Source: Shewanella woodyi ATCC 51908
GTDB taxonomy: Bacteria > Pseudomonadota > Gammaproteobacteria > Enterobacterales > Shewanellaceae
Direction of reading: 5' to 3'
Length of the DNA stretch: 64,000 nt
Assembly: GCF_000019525.1 (NCBI RefSeq)
Contig: NC_010506.1
Span: 5,270,001-5,334,000, forward strand
Shown piece after piece: positions 20,446 to 29,911 of the stretch (its first letter is position 1; every line of letters begins with the position of its first letter). The notes beneath the pieces are model-generated. The model made no database searches. It was not told where the DNA came from and saw only the letters and a program-made list of their open reading frames with translations. The position numbers and the translations under genes were made by a program.

Positions 20446-20523
20446 TTAATTTTGAGTAAATAGTTATGGATTTTTTGTTGTTTGTAAGAGAAAAATAAAC
20501 CTTAATTCAGTAAAAGATCAAAG

Positions 20524-20999
20524 CTAGGCACCTATACCTTGCGACATCATGCTTGAAACCACAATTGAGACAACTAGCATAAAGATATAATAGACTTCAA
20601 ACAAACCTACTTTTCTAACAAATTTCAACTCCATTGAATGTTCATTTGCATAAACATTCAATTTTTTCAAAAAATAATACCCTCCAAATACATGAAGTAA
20701 AAAAGCCTTTAAAAAGTTAAGCGATGTTCTTAAATATCCTTCTCCTAAATTTGAATAGATATGGCAAAGAAGTAGGGAGACAATAAAACAAGAAATCGCA
20801 TTAGTGATCAGGAAAAAACTGAAAATATAGAGAAGAAGTAATTTGTTTCAGACTCATATGCTGGAACTGCTACCGATATCACAAGACAAGCAATAACAGA
20901 TACTGGTAATAACCATAAATAAACCCTTACAGATAAGGGGATGTTTAAACTTTCAACCATGTCGCAATGCCTCAAATTCATCCAAATTGAATTATACAC
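20524..20999 (-). pseudogene. Frameshifted small integral membrane protein gene
   Basis: Reading the minus strand, one frame runs from 20999 (or ATG near 20960, MVESLNIPLSVRVYLWLLPV) to a TGA at 20808-20810. A second frame overlaps it at an A6 run (20813-20818) and continues without a stop for about 98 codons to 20524: FFLITNAISCFIVSLLLCHI, FLKAFLLHVFGGYYFLKKL, FEVYYIFMLVVSIVVSSMMS. Joined, they give about 145-160 residues with four hydrophobic helices. The break at a homopolymer suggests a frameshift mutation, a sequencing error or slippage. I do not recognise the family. It lies at the end of the RHS island. Confidence 0.65.
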
Positions 21000-21088
21000 C
21001 GTATTAAACTAGTACAATAATGCATCACCATGATTTCTTCCCCGAAGAAACGATCATCCTATAAACAACAAAGAATATCGAAAACAAA

Positions 21089-21119
21089 AAAGGATTGACG
21101 AGTGACTCGTCAATCCTTT
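21089..21119 (-). terminator. Rho-independent terminator of the glucan-binding lipoprotein gene
   Basis: AAAGGATTGACGAGT and its inverted copy flank a single central base: a 31-bp near-perfect palindrome. On the minus strand it is followed by CCTTTTTTGTTTTC. It lies 72 bp past the stop of the gene at 21192. Confidence 0.85.
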
Positions 21120-21191
21120 GCTGGTAATGGCAGAAAGCTACAATCACATTAGATAACTCCCTTCTATCACCAAACCTTTTGACCCAATGAC

Positions 21192-23387
21192 TTAATTACC
21201 AAACGTAATGTTATCGAAGTAAACTGTTGCATCACTTTCTCTCGATTCAGTCTCAGGGAAATTGTCAGGGAACACTGCAATAGCAGTTATCGCGCCGTTT
21301 TCAGGTAAACCGATATCTGCGGTAAAGTCGATGGTGAGCTCCTCCCACTGATTAATTAGCGTATTAGTGGCTGTTCTCACGCCATGGGAACCTTGAGTAG
21401 CATTCTCAAACTTAACGCCAACTGGGCTAATTCGATCCTTGTAAACCCAAATTTTGACGACGGCATTACTCGCGCTCAATGCAAATGGCGTCACAGAGTC
21501 AACTATCGCCCCCCCCCACATACTGCCAGATGCCATCAGATTGAGTTTAGCAACAGTAGCTGACGTGTTCCCCACTGGATCGGGGTTACTCACAAACTCA
21601 AGCGCTGGAGACGGATCGCCATTTTCAAACGCTATCCAACTCGCTTGCTGACTTTCATCACCTTCAAAATCGATGCCTGTAGCTACATCAATTATTGCAC
21701 TGCCACCGGAGTTTGAGCTCACATTACCTGTAGTAAGTAGCTTAAGGTTATCGATGCGATAAACGGCACCGGCATTATCAGCCCAATTAGGGAACACCAT
21801 AATATTATTTATGGCAGAAAGATCGCCTAAGGTACTTAAATTAAATGAGTAGTGAGTCCAAACATCCAACACTGGAGTTTGAGGTAGATCAACTTCTACC
21901 GCACCAGTTCCCTCAACCTTAAGTTTCCACACGGTTGTTGCAGGCTCTGCTGTCATTTTCAGGTCAAACTCAAGTGTTCCCGTTGAAGCGAAACTACTGG
22001 CATCAAAGGTGACACCTGTTCCGCCTAAATCTTCACGATTTGAAAAACCAGCAACGGTTTGACCTGCAGTGCCAAACTCAACAGTAGCGCCATAAGCCAC
22101 ATCAGCATCTGTAACTAACTCTGCAGTGGCATCGCCATCACTCCACTGACTCCAGTTGGTATCAACAACATCTGAAAATATCGTCAGTGCCGATGATGGA
22201 GCTGGTTGTGGTTCTGGCTCTGGTTCCGGTTCTGGCTCAGGAGTCGTTGCGGCATCATTATAAAACTCTACATTATCAACACTGAATATAGCCCCGTCAC
22301 CTGTACCCCATGCAGGAAACATCATAATAAGATCAACTTCACTCAAACCTGAATCAGACAAATCAAAGGTGTAGTGCATCCAAGTATCCAGAACAGGCGC
22401 AAGCCCCTCTGCACTGGTATTCAGATTAACTTCAAAAGCCACCCCAGCACCCTCTAACTTTAACATCCAGTTGGTATCACCCGCACTTGGCATGGTATTC
22501 ACTTTAAGGTCGAACTCTAAAATGGTGCCATTAGGTGTATCAAATGCGACACCATCGACCGCATCTCTTGCGTTAAAACCAACCACAGTGTCACCCACAA
22601 TAGTAAATTGCGTCACACTTCCAAACGCAGCATCAGCGTCAGTAACAATGGCAGGCGTTGTGCCACCGCAGCAATCCCAAGCTGGCCAAAGTGAATTTGC
22701 AGCATCTTCATAAACCACTAACTGCGGCACTCTAGGCGCACTGGTCACAGCAATACTAAATGTTTGAGTGACTGCATCTGAGCCATCCTCAACCGTTAAG
22801 GTGATCTCTACGCTCCCCTCATCTTCCATAGCAGGAGTACCAGATAGAACACCAGAGCTTGGGTCGAACATAAGCCAATCAGGTAATGTTGATGCAGACA
22901 TAGTTAAGGCATCATTGTCAGCGTCTGTCGCCACCAAGGTATAACTATAGGCGGTTCCTACTGTTGCACTAGTGACACCAACACTGGTGATAACAGGCAG
23001 TGTGTTAGCAGGTGCTGCCACTACAAGGGTAAATGTTTGCATGGTCTCTACCGTGTCATCGCTGACCACGATTGTCACTTGATGGCTACCGACATTCTCA
23101 ACCGTCGGGGTACCAGATAACACACCAGTAGCAATATCAAAGTTAAGCCAGCTAGGTAGTGTTTGCGCCGACATAGTGAGCGTATCAACACTATCTTCAT
23201 CAGTTGCAGTCACCGTATAGCTGTACTCTTCATTAGCCATAGCAGTTAAGAGTGCAGTACTTGTGATAACAGGAGGATAGTTAGTAATAACCTCCACTCC
23301 CTCACTGGTGTTTGAATCGGAACCGCAACCTGACATCGCCATAGCGATGCTAGTTACTAACGCAAGGCGCTTGCACTGAATCTTCAT
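21192..23387 (-). CDS. Multi-domain surface lipoprotein, probable beta-glucan-binding protein
   Basis: 731 residues. Lipoprotein signal with acylated Cys21 (MAMSGC). Two cadherin/putative-Ig (He_PIG) domains lie at about 38-130 and 133-220 (PSWLNFDIATGVLSGTP, PDWLMFDPSSGVLSGTP). Two related beta-sandwich modules follow: about 226-377 (WPAWDCCGG) and 399-555 (same pattern without CCGG), joined by an EPEPEPEPEP linker. A third CBM-like module is at about 570-731. No catalytic motif is seen. The CCGG module also occurs three times in the neighbouring GH16. AAGGAAG lies 5 bp before the ATG. Its own promoter region carries a perfect LytTR-like repeat pair, and the gene follows the TonB receptor terminator. 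Probably holds laminarin at the cell surface, a SusD/SGBP-like role (inference). Confidence 0.75.
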   Translation of the reverse strand: MKIQCKRLALVTSIAMAMSGCGSDSNTSEGVEVITNYPPVITSTALLTAMANEEYSYTVTATDEDSVDTLTMSAQTLPSWLNFDIATGVLSGTPTVENVGSHQVTIVVSDDTVETMQTFTLVVAAPANTLPVITSVGVTSATVGTAYSYTLVATDADNDALTMSASTLPDWLMFDPSSGVLSGTPAMEDEGSVEITLTVEDGSDAVTQTFSIAVTSAPRVPQLVVYEDAANSLWPAWDCCGGTTPAIVTDADAAFGSVTQFTIVGDTVVGFNARDAVDGVAFDTPNGTILEFDLKVNTMPSAGDTNWMLKLEGAGVAFEVNLNTSAEGLAPVLDTWMHYTFDLSDSGLSEVDLIMMFPAWGTGDGAIFSVDNVEFYNDAATTPEPEPEPEPEPQPAPSSALTIFSDVVDTNWSQWSDGDATAELVTDADVAYGATVEFGTAGQTVAGFSNREDLGGTGVTFDASSFASTGTLEFDLKMTAEPATTVWKLKVEGTGAVEVDLPQTPVLDVWTHYSFNLSTLGDLSAINNIMVFPNWADNAGAVYRIDNLKLLTTGNVSSNSGGSAIIDVATGIDFEGDESQQASWIAFENGDPSPALEFVSNPDPVGNTSATVAKLNLMASGSMWGGAIVDSVTPFALSASNAVVKIWVYKDRISPVGVKFENATQGSHGVRTATNTLINQWEELTIDFTADIGLPENGAITAIAVFPDNFPETESRESDATVYFDNITFGN

Positions 23388-23529
23388 ATTACTTCCTTAT
23401 TATTTATTGTTTTAACTCACGCACTTTGTGCCCCTGTACCGATTGTTATGGCAAAGTATGCTTGTTATCTACACTGATAAAACGGCTAACATCGAAGTTA
23501 TAGGGGTATAAAAATTAAACAATAAGGAA

Positions 23530-23560
23530 GCGGTGAAGAGGCATAAAACGTGCGGTGAAG
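23530..23560 (-). promoter_or_regulatory. Candidate LytTR operator upstream of the surface lipoprotein gene
   Basis: On the minus strand, CTTCACCGC (23560-23552), 13 bp, then an identical CTTCACCGC (23538-23530): a perfect 9-bp direct repeat with 22-bp period. A -10-like TATACC follows about 19 bp later (23510-23505), and the ATG is about 143 bp downstream. It lies in the 304-bp gap between this gene and the TonB receptor terminator. The geometry is that of LytTR-domain regulators such as AgrA and AlgR; matching sites occur at 11853 and 29617. Confidence 0.6.
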
Positions 23561-23642
23561 TGGAGTATTCCCATAGAAGTTTAATCATTTTTATTATCGA
23601 CATAAGCCGAACATCTATCGATGTACAAGCTAATGATTAAAA

Positions 23643-23676
23643 AAATGGGGGCAAAGCTTACGCCTTGCCCCCATTT
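23643..23676 (-). terminator. Rho-independent terminator after the TonB receptor gene
   Basis: AAATGGGGGCAA (23643-23654) pairs with TTGCCCCCATTT (23665-23676) around a 10-nt loop: a 12-bp stem followed on the minus strand by a run of T. It starts 16 bp after the receptor stop and separates it from the lipoprotein gene at 23387. Confidence 0.9.
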
Positions 23677-23691
23677 ATTACTGATTTAGCC

Positions 23692-26688
23692 TTAAAAGCT
23701 CACACGCCCACCTAGCATATAACGAGAACCATATTGTCTAGCAAATAGAAACTGCTCTTCAAAGCGGCCGTAACCCTCTTCAGTCTCATTATTGATATTA
23801 ATGCCTTCAAGGAATATGGTGATATTTTCATTGATATCATAGTTGATACTGGCATCCAACTGACCATACTCTTTAGCAAACTGAGGTGGCGCATCAGCCG
23901 AACCTTGGGATTGACCGACACCAATTAGGTAACTGTCACGCCAAGCGTAGGTAAACTTCACCGACAGCTCATCATTCTCATAAAATGCCTGGAAGTTCGC
24001 AGAATCTCCCAACCCTTCCAACGGCTGCTGCTGTGCAAGACTGTAGGAGTCAAACTTCACATCGCCACTGACAAAGGTGGCGTTAGCACCAAATCCAAAA
24101 CCACTCTCACCAAAGATATGCTGTACAGCCAGCTCAATACCTTCGACTGATTTTTTATCACTATTGACTGGTGATGTTACATCCCAAACAATTAGCGGAT
24201 CTGAACTTAACGCCTCTATTTGCCCTGATGCGTTTCCATGACCATTGGCGATCATCTGATCAAAGATACTGTTTTCTGTCACAGAGGTGCCCGCAGCTTC
24301 TAGCTGACTTACCGCCTCTAAGTATCTTGGGCTGTTATAAACATCATGCAGGCCATCAATCGTGATCTGATTAGTACTACGAGAGACAAAGTTACTCACA
24401 TCTTTACTAAATAGACCGATAGAAGCGTAACTGGCATCACCGTAGTAATACTCGAATGATACATCGAAATTGACCGATTCAAGTGGCAACAACCCAGGAT
24501 TACCTATCCCACCAGTTCGAGAGCCAACCTTAGGGCTACCACTTAAACTGCGACCTGCAACCATGTCACCAAGTAGTGGACGACCTAAGGTTTTGCTGGC
24601 CGATACACGTACGAGTAGATCTTCATACACCTCTGCACTGATATCTACCATAGGTAGCCAGACATCATATTCACCGGTTTGAGTGAAAAAGTTATCATCT
24701 CCACCTGCTTCATACAGGGTTACCCACTCCGTAGCACTCGCCCAAACGACTTGCTGCTCAACCTTCTGCTTAACGGTACTGGATACTTCAGTTTTCTCAT
24801 ACCTTAAGCCAAGATTGACATCAACCGTAATATCAGCGATATCAAACTCCCACGCTGAAGTGATATAGAGTGAAGAGGTCTCCTCTTCGATCAGATTCGA
24901 GCTATCGATACCATCAAAGTAAGGGTCAGCAGAGTAATAGTTCTCCCCAGCCACATCTTGGTTAATAAAAGCTAATTGCCTTGCCACAGCTTCATCGAAA
25001 TCAAAACTATAGAAATAACTTGGCAACAACCCAGCCCCACCACCAGCCAGCTCATCTAGCAAACCTGCGGTACTCTGTAAGTGGAACATAGAGTCAGGAA
25101 AGATCTCTGTGTAGGAAGGGTTAAAACCTGGCCCGCCTCTCAATCCACTCCAAGCCGTAGTGCCTGAGAGTGTTTGCTTGGTATAAGAGCCACCAAAATC
25201 AACTTTCGTTAAGTTATCGAGAAAATCTGGGTACCAGTTGGCATTGAGCTGAGCTTGTTGGATCTCAGACTCCCCTGGTGAGTGGATAAACTGGCTGAAG
25301 TTTGAATCGATAGCACCTGGATCTAGTTGAGTACTGCCATTATTCCAATTAATCGTCGCATGAGGCACATCACCACCACGGTAGTCATAGATTTTGGAGG
25401 TCAGCTGATCTGAGCCCAAAATAACTTGCCCAGCACCACCAAGTCCCTTGTCAGCGCCGTTATCTATCTCATTGGAGGAATCATGGTAATCCAGACTTAG
25501 CGTCCATTCATCATTTAACGTCCAATCGATATTTAACCCAACAGACTGTGCATTCACCTCTGTCGTACTTCGATTGGCAGTAAAAGAGCCATCACCACCA
25601 CGAATATCTGAGTAGAGGGCGGTACCATTCTCATCCAATTCATAAGCAACGACAGGTGCACCACTGGTTGAGGAGTTCCAGATCCCCCAACCAAACCCGT
25701 TAATGCCAGTCAACGCTCGAGTAACCACATAATCTGCAGTCAGCACCAGATCTTCGGTTGGTGCATATTGTAGCGTGGCCATAGCATTGGTTCGTTCGCG
25801 CTGTACGTCATTGACGCTATAGTTCATATCCCGCGGGAAAAAAGAGGGGGCAACGGGAACTCCATCTTCATCAGTAAAATGAGACAGTATATTCCCTGCT
25901 TCATTTCTTATTCGACCATCAATGAATGTTGAGCCATCAGCTTTAGCGAGTGTTTTATTATCAGTTTGTGCTATCCAGCCTTGGCTGTTGGCCACCTGCT
26001 GCTGAAAATCTCGCTCTTGATGAGAGGCGCTAATAACAAAACCTAAACTGTCATCTAAGAATGTCTGATTGTAAATCCCCGAGATCTCAGGGGTCACATC
26101 ATCACCTTCGACATTAGACTCATCATAGATACCTTTAGCGGAGAAGCTAAATGATTGACCAGGATCGTTCAGAGGCTTACGAGTCACAATATTGACCGTG
26201 GCGCCTAAACCACCTGTTGGCATATCCGCTTTGGCCGTCTTTATCACCTCAAGGGACTTTACCGCCTCAGAAGAAAGGTTTTCTAAGCTGTAGGAGCGGC
26301 TATAACCGGTACCTGGCATCTGTCTGCCATTAAGTGTGATCAAGTTATATTGCGGACCAAAACCCCTGACCGTTATTTGGCTGCCTTCACCATTGGCACG
26401 GCTCACCGTTACACCAGTAATTCTCTGTAGTGATTCTGCTAAGTTAGTATCAGGAAACTTACCTAACTCCTCGGCAGAGATAGCATCAACAACACCCGAT
26501 GATCCTCGCTTTAAATCCATAGAGCGATAGAGGCTTCCCTGAATACCTTTAACCTCAATAACTTCAATATTGGTCTCTTTTTCGGACTCGTTACTCTCTT
26601 CAGCCATGGCGAAAGGAGCACTTCCAGACCCCAGCACGACAGCTAGAGCGACTGACAAACGACTCTTCTTAAATTGCTTCAATAACAT
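23692..26688 (-). CDS. TonB-dependent outer-membrane receptor (oligosaccharide type)
   Basis: 998 residues. Cleavable signal (VALAVVLGSGSAPFAMAEE). A TonB box-like stretch IEVIEVKG lies at about 41-48. The plug domain follows, with SAEELGKFPDTNLAESLQRITGV and ITVRGFGPQYNLITLNGRQMPG as in the large carbohydrate-linked receptors of Caulobacter, Alteromonas and Shewanella. A 22-strand barrel ends in RYMLGGRVSF with terminal Phe. GAGGCAG precedes the ATG. It starts 79 bp after the GH16 lipoprotein gene, so the two are probably one transcript, ended by the terminator at 23643. Expected to import laminari-oligosaccharides (inference from neighbours). No SusD homologue is present; the lipoprotein at 21192 may replace it. 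Confidence 0.92.
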   Translation of the reverse strand: MLLKQFKKSRLSVALAVVLGSGSAPFAMAEESNESEKETNIEVIEVKGIQGSLYRSMDLKRGSSGVVDAISAEELGKFPDTNLAESLQRITGVTVSRANGEGSQITVRGFGPQYNLITLNGRQMPGTGYSRSYSLENLSSEAVKSLEVIKTAKADMPTGGLGATVNIVTRKPLNDPGQSFSFSAKGIYDESNVEGDDVTPEISGIYNQTFLDDSLGFVISASHQERDFQQQVANSQGWIAQTDNKTLAKADGSTFIDGRIRNEAGNILSHFTDEDGVPVAPSFFPRDMNYSVNDVQRERTNAMATLQYAPTEDLVLTADYVVTRALTGINGFGWGIWNSSTSGAPVVAYELDENGTALYSDIRGGDGSFTANRSTTEVNAQSVGLNIDWTLNDEWTLSLDYHDSSNEIDNGADKGLGGAGQVILGSDQLTSKIYDYRGGDVPHATINWNNGSTQLDPGAIDSNFSQFIHSPGESEIQQAQLNANWYPDFLDNLTKVDFGGSYTKQTLSGTTAWSGLRGGPGFNPSYTEIFPDSMFHLQSTAGLLDELAGGGAGLLPSYFYSFDFDEAVARQLAFINQDVAGENYYSADPYFDGIDSSNLIEEETSSLYITSAWEFDIADITVDVNLGLRYEKTEVSSTVKQKVEQQVVWASATEWVTLYEAGGDDNFFTQTGEYDVWLPMVDISAEVYEDLLVRVSASKTLGRPLLGDMVAGRSLSGSPKVGSRTGGIGNPGLLPLESVNFDVSFEYYYGDASYASIGLFSKDVSNFVSRSTNQITIDGLHDVYNSPRYLEAVSQLEAAGTSVTENSIFDQMIANGHGNASGQIEALSSDPLIVWDVTSPVNSDKKSVEGIELAVQHIFGESGFGFGANATFVSGDVKFDSYSLAQQQPLEGLGDSANFQAFYENDELSVKFTYAWRDSYLIGVGQSQGSADAPPQFAKEYGQLDASINYDINENITIFLEGININNETEEGYGRFEEQFLFARQYGSRYMLGGRVSF

Positions 26689-26767
26689 ATCTGCCTCTTA
26701 TATTTGTTTGCAGAAGGTTGAACTGGATAGATGCACTATCTTCATAGAAATATTCATTAGGGACTTC

Positions 26768-29506
26768 TTAAGGTGCACCTATCACTGCGTTATCAATTCG
26801 GTAAACCGCTCCCTCTCCCTTGCCCCAATCAGGGAAGATCATGACAACATCAATTGCACTGATATCGAGCCCAGCATCAAAAAGTGATTGCAGAGTGAAA
26901 GTATAGGTCTGCCACGTTCCCGTAACTGGAGATACGCCCTCATTACTGTCCGCTAAACCAACTGTTACGGCACTTCCTTCCGCTCCATTTTCAACCCCAC
27001 CTGCAGCCTCTATCTTAAAGTTCCACTCCGCACTACTATCACTTGGGGCTGTTACAACCTTCATATCAAACTTAATCACACCCGTTGCAAGCAGAGCGCT
27101 CGCATCAAAAGGTGCCCCTCCACCTATCCCACTTCTTGCATTAAAGCCCATTACCGTTGGTTCAGACCCAATTGAAAACTCAGCAGTACTGCCATGATCT
27201 GCATCATCGTTCTCCTGTGTCGGTATAGATCCACCACAGCAGTCCCACAACACCCAATCTGTAGCTGTGGTATCTTGGTAGAGTTTGAGTTCAGAGGATG
27301 GCGCAGGATTAGACGTCCCATTTGGATCGTGAATTTTTACATTATCAACACGATAAACGGCGCCATTACCTTTACCCCATTCAGGAAAGATCATTAGCGT
27401 ATCAATATCACTGACATCTAGCCCCGCATCAAAAAGAGATTGCAGTGTAAAGCTGTAGCTTCTCCATTCACCAACTGTCGGTGCCATACCGGCGCTGCCA
27501 GTAGCCAGATCAAGCTCCAAAGCTGAACCAGAATTGCCATCACTAGTACCACCAGATGCTTCAACTTTAAACTTCCATACTGCACTTGCATCTGAAGGAG
27601 CTGTTACGATCTTGACATCAAAAGAAATAACACCTTCTTCCAAAATAGCCGAGCCATTAAATGGCATGCCACTCCCCATATACCCATCTCGAGTTGAGAA
27701 TCCCAATACTGTAGGTTCTGCAGTATCGCCAATAGTGAACTCTGCCGTAATACCGTGCTCGGCATCATCGCTCTCTTCTGTAGGTGTTGAACCAGCACAG
27801 CAGTCAAACATTGGCCAATCAGGGTTGTAGTTATTTTCAAAAATGGTCAACTCAGGAGAATCACCTAGAGTACCAATCATGACGTTATCCAGGCGATAAA
27901 CAGCGCCTTCCCCTTTGCCCCAATCAGGAAATACCATCAGTACATCGATGTCACTAAGATCTAAGCCAGCATCAAATAAAGCTTGTAGCGAGAAGGTATA
28001 GGTTTGCCACTGACCAGTTACTGGGGCAGCACCTTCATTGCTATCAGTTAAAGCAAGAGTAACCGCTGTACCACTATTCTCTGGCCCACCCGATGATTCA
28101 ACTTTAAAATTCCATGCAGCACTTCCATCAGCGGGAACCGAAGTCACCTTCATATCAAAGCTGATAACACCGTCATCTTTAATACCTGAAGCATTATAGG
28201 GAGAATCATCTCCTCCACCACTCCTTCTGGTAATAAACCCCATCACTGTGGGTTGCGCCCCGATAGTAAACTCTGCGGTCGCACCATGGTCAGCATCATC
28301 GGTTTCAACAGTCGGTGTAGAACCACCACAACAATCCCACATAGGCCAAGATGGATTCTCTGCATCCTCAAAAACAGTTAAGTTTGCTGTTTCAGTCGGA
28401 ATGGGAAGGGGAGGGTTAGGGGCTTTCCCCTCTACCAGCGCATCATCGAGACTGTCATAGCCAGGTCTAACGGTCTCACAACCTTTACCTGTATCAGGGT
28501 TCGACGCACACTCATATACACGTACGTAATCGATAGCAAAGGTCTGCCCATCGGCGAAAACCTCAGCATCAATGCCAGTGTCATTCACTGACGATGGCCA
28601 GTTACCGCCGACAGCAAAGTTTAAGATAAGGTGAAATTTTTCATCATAAGGTGCACTACTCCACTGAGTTTCAAGCTCACCTGTGACGATATTGAAGTTT
28701 TCAGAAAACCACCCCCTGTGAGACAGCCCTATCGCTTCGCCTTCTGCGTTATATCTTAATTCAGAGCTTCGTTGAGTTGCATACAGGTAGTCATCGACAT
28801 ACCAGCGGATCTCCCCCTCCTGCCACTCAATAGCATAGGTGTGGAAATCATCAGCGGGGTTAATCTCATCGGGAAGAAGATAGGGTTGGCCAGAGGAGCT
28901 GTTATCAGGCCATACCTTGCCATAGTGAAGCGTGCCATACACGTGAGCTTCTGACCCACCATCTGTGGTGCCCGCCTTTAGGTTAACAGACTCGATAATG
29001 TCTATCTCACCTGAGCGGGGCCAACCGCCATACACTTCATCGGTTGGCAGCATCCAAAAAGCTGGCCATGAGCCTTGACCAGAGGGAAGTTTGGCACGCA
29101 TCTCAAATCGGCCATATTTCCAGTCCATATGCTCTTTAGTGTTTAACCTTGCCGATGTGTAAGGCTTTGCTGAACCTTCTGGCGCCGTTTTAGCAACAAT
29201 ATTCAGCATTCCATCAGCAACAAAAGAGTTTTCAGCAGAGTCGGTATAACACTGTTGCTCTTGGTTTCCGCCGCCGTTGCAATCCACCTCATGGGTCCAC
29301 TTACTGGAGTCTATACTGGCACCATCAAACTCATCACTCCACACCATGACCCAATCTTCAACGGGCTGCTGTGGATCAATGGCATCGATATTAGTGTCAG
29401 TATTAGTATCGCTACCACACCCTGCCAATCCCACAAGAATAGCAGCTCCTAAAGAGAGCTTTCCCATTCTTAATCTTGTGCTTTTACAACCATCTATTGT
29501 TTTCAT
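26768..29506 (-). CDS. GH16 endo-beta-1,3-glucanase lipoprotein with three CCGG-type modules
   Basis: 912 residues. Lipobox LAGC with Cys30. GH16 catalytic domain at about 50-335, with WPRSGEIDIIE giving nucleophile Glu167 and acid/base Glu172, as in bacterial laminarinases. Then three tandem modules of about 175 residues, near 377-548, 553-730 and 740-912. Each opens with a W(P/V)xWDCCGG-like motif (the middle one FDCCAG) and has the D-A-D/E-H-G-x-T-A-E-F-x-I-G pattern and a closing YRxDNVxI. The same module is in the lipoprotein at 21192. AGGGGA lies 6 bp before the ATG. First gene of an operon with the TonB receptor, with a LytTR-like site about 110 bp upstream. Acts at the surface or periplasm to fragment laminarin; the modules are probably glucan-binding (inference). 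Confidence 0.9.
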   Translation of the reverse strand: MKTIDGCKSTRLRMGKLSLGAAILVGLAGCGSDTNTDTNIDAIDPQQPVEDWVMVWSDEFDGASIDSSKWTHEVDCNGGGNQEQQCYTDSAENSFVADGMLNIVAKTAPEGSAKPYTSARLNTKEHMDWKYGRFEMRAKLPSGQGSWPAFWMLPTDEVYGGWPRSGEIDIIESVNLKAGTTDGGSEAHVYGTLHYGKVWPDNSSSGQPYLLPDEINPADDFHTYAIEWQEGEIRWYVDDYLYATQRSSELRYNAEGEAIGLSHRGWFSENFNIVTGELETQWSSAPYDEKFHLILNFAVGGNWPSSVNDTGIDAEVFADGQTFAIDYVRVYECASNPDTGKGCETVRPGYDSLDDALVEGKAPNPPLPIPTETANLTVFEDAENPSWPMWDCCGGSTPTVETDDADHGATAEFTIGAQPTVMGFITRRSGGGDDSPYNASGIKDDGVISFDMKVTSVPADGSAAWNFKVESSGGPENSGTAVTLALTDSNEGAAPVTGQWQTYTFSLQALFDAGLDLSDIDVLMVFPDWGKGEGAVYRLDNVMIGTLGDSPELTIFENNYNPDWPMFDCCAGSTPTEESDDAEHGITAEFTIGDTAEPTVLGFSTRDGYMGSGMPFNGSAILEEGVISFDVKIVTAPSDASAVWKFKVEASGGTSDGNSGSALELDLATGSAGMAPTVGEWRSYSFTLQSLFDAGLDVSDIDTLMIFPEWGKGNGAVYRVDNVKIHDPNGTSNPAPSSELKLYQDTTATDWVLWDCCGGSIPTQENDDADHGSTAEFSIGSEPTVMGFNARSGIGGGAPFDASALLATGVIKFDMKVVTAPSDSSAEWNFKIEAAGGVENGAEGSAVTVGLADSNEGVSPVTGTWQTYTFTLQSLFDAGLDISAIDVVMIFPDWGKGEGAVYRIDNAVIGAP

Positions 29507-29911
29507 CTATGTCCCCTAGATTTACCCTCTTCCCGCTGTAGACAAAATAGATCGCTCAACTAGGAAGCTCTGATTTATTCACAAATAACACACAAAATTA
29601 ACAGGGCAATCTAAATGCGTTGAAGCGGGAGGATATAAAGGTGGAACGGACAAAATTCGACCAAGGAATATTATTTAGATTTGAATGCACACTAGGTAAA
29701 AGGCTTTGCTGTAATGGTTAATCAGCAGATAAGTCGCCATTCTTAAAAGCAGTTTACACTCTTACGACTTTGCTTAATCTGCCCCTTAGTCGCAGCTCTA
29801 GTCCACTTGAGCTTATTTGAATTGCGTTAAACCTTAGCTTCCTTATTGTTAATGTTTTGGTGAAATTCACCTACTCATCATCTTATTTTTGGATTTTTAG
29901 GTTTAAGCCCA
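29507..29911. other. 405-bp divergent control region between two GH16 genes
   Basis: No gene found. It holds the promoters of the GH16-TonB operon (minus) and the malectin-GH16 gene (plus). A LytTR-like repeat pair for the minus side lies at 29617-29646. Toward the plus gene only a single weak half-site is seen: ATTCACCTA at 29865-29873, with no partner at 21-22 bp. Confidence 0.6.
29617..29646 (-). promoter_or_regulatory. Candidate LytTR operator upstream of the GH16-TonB receptor operon
   Basis: On the minus strand, TTCCACCTT (29646-29638), 12 bp, then CTTCAACGC (29625-29617). The second copy matches the YTTCAMCGY consensus fully; the first keeps only the CACC core. A -10-like TTAATT lies about 15 bp further (29601-29596). 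The ATG is 111 bp downstream. Weaker than the site at 23530 but with the same orientation and spacing. Confidence 0.45.

Noticed and set aside
20808..20999. Independent 63-residue ORF
   Set aside because: It continues in another frame after an A6 run as a longer membrane protein; annotated as one frameshifted gene.
22200..22240. Pro-Glu repeat as a tandem DNA repeat of interest
   Set aside because: An ordinary flexible linker between domains of a surface protein.
29865..29873. LytTR half-site ATTCACCTA before the malectin-GH16 gene
   Set aside because: No partner at 21-22 bp on either side; kept only as a weak remark.
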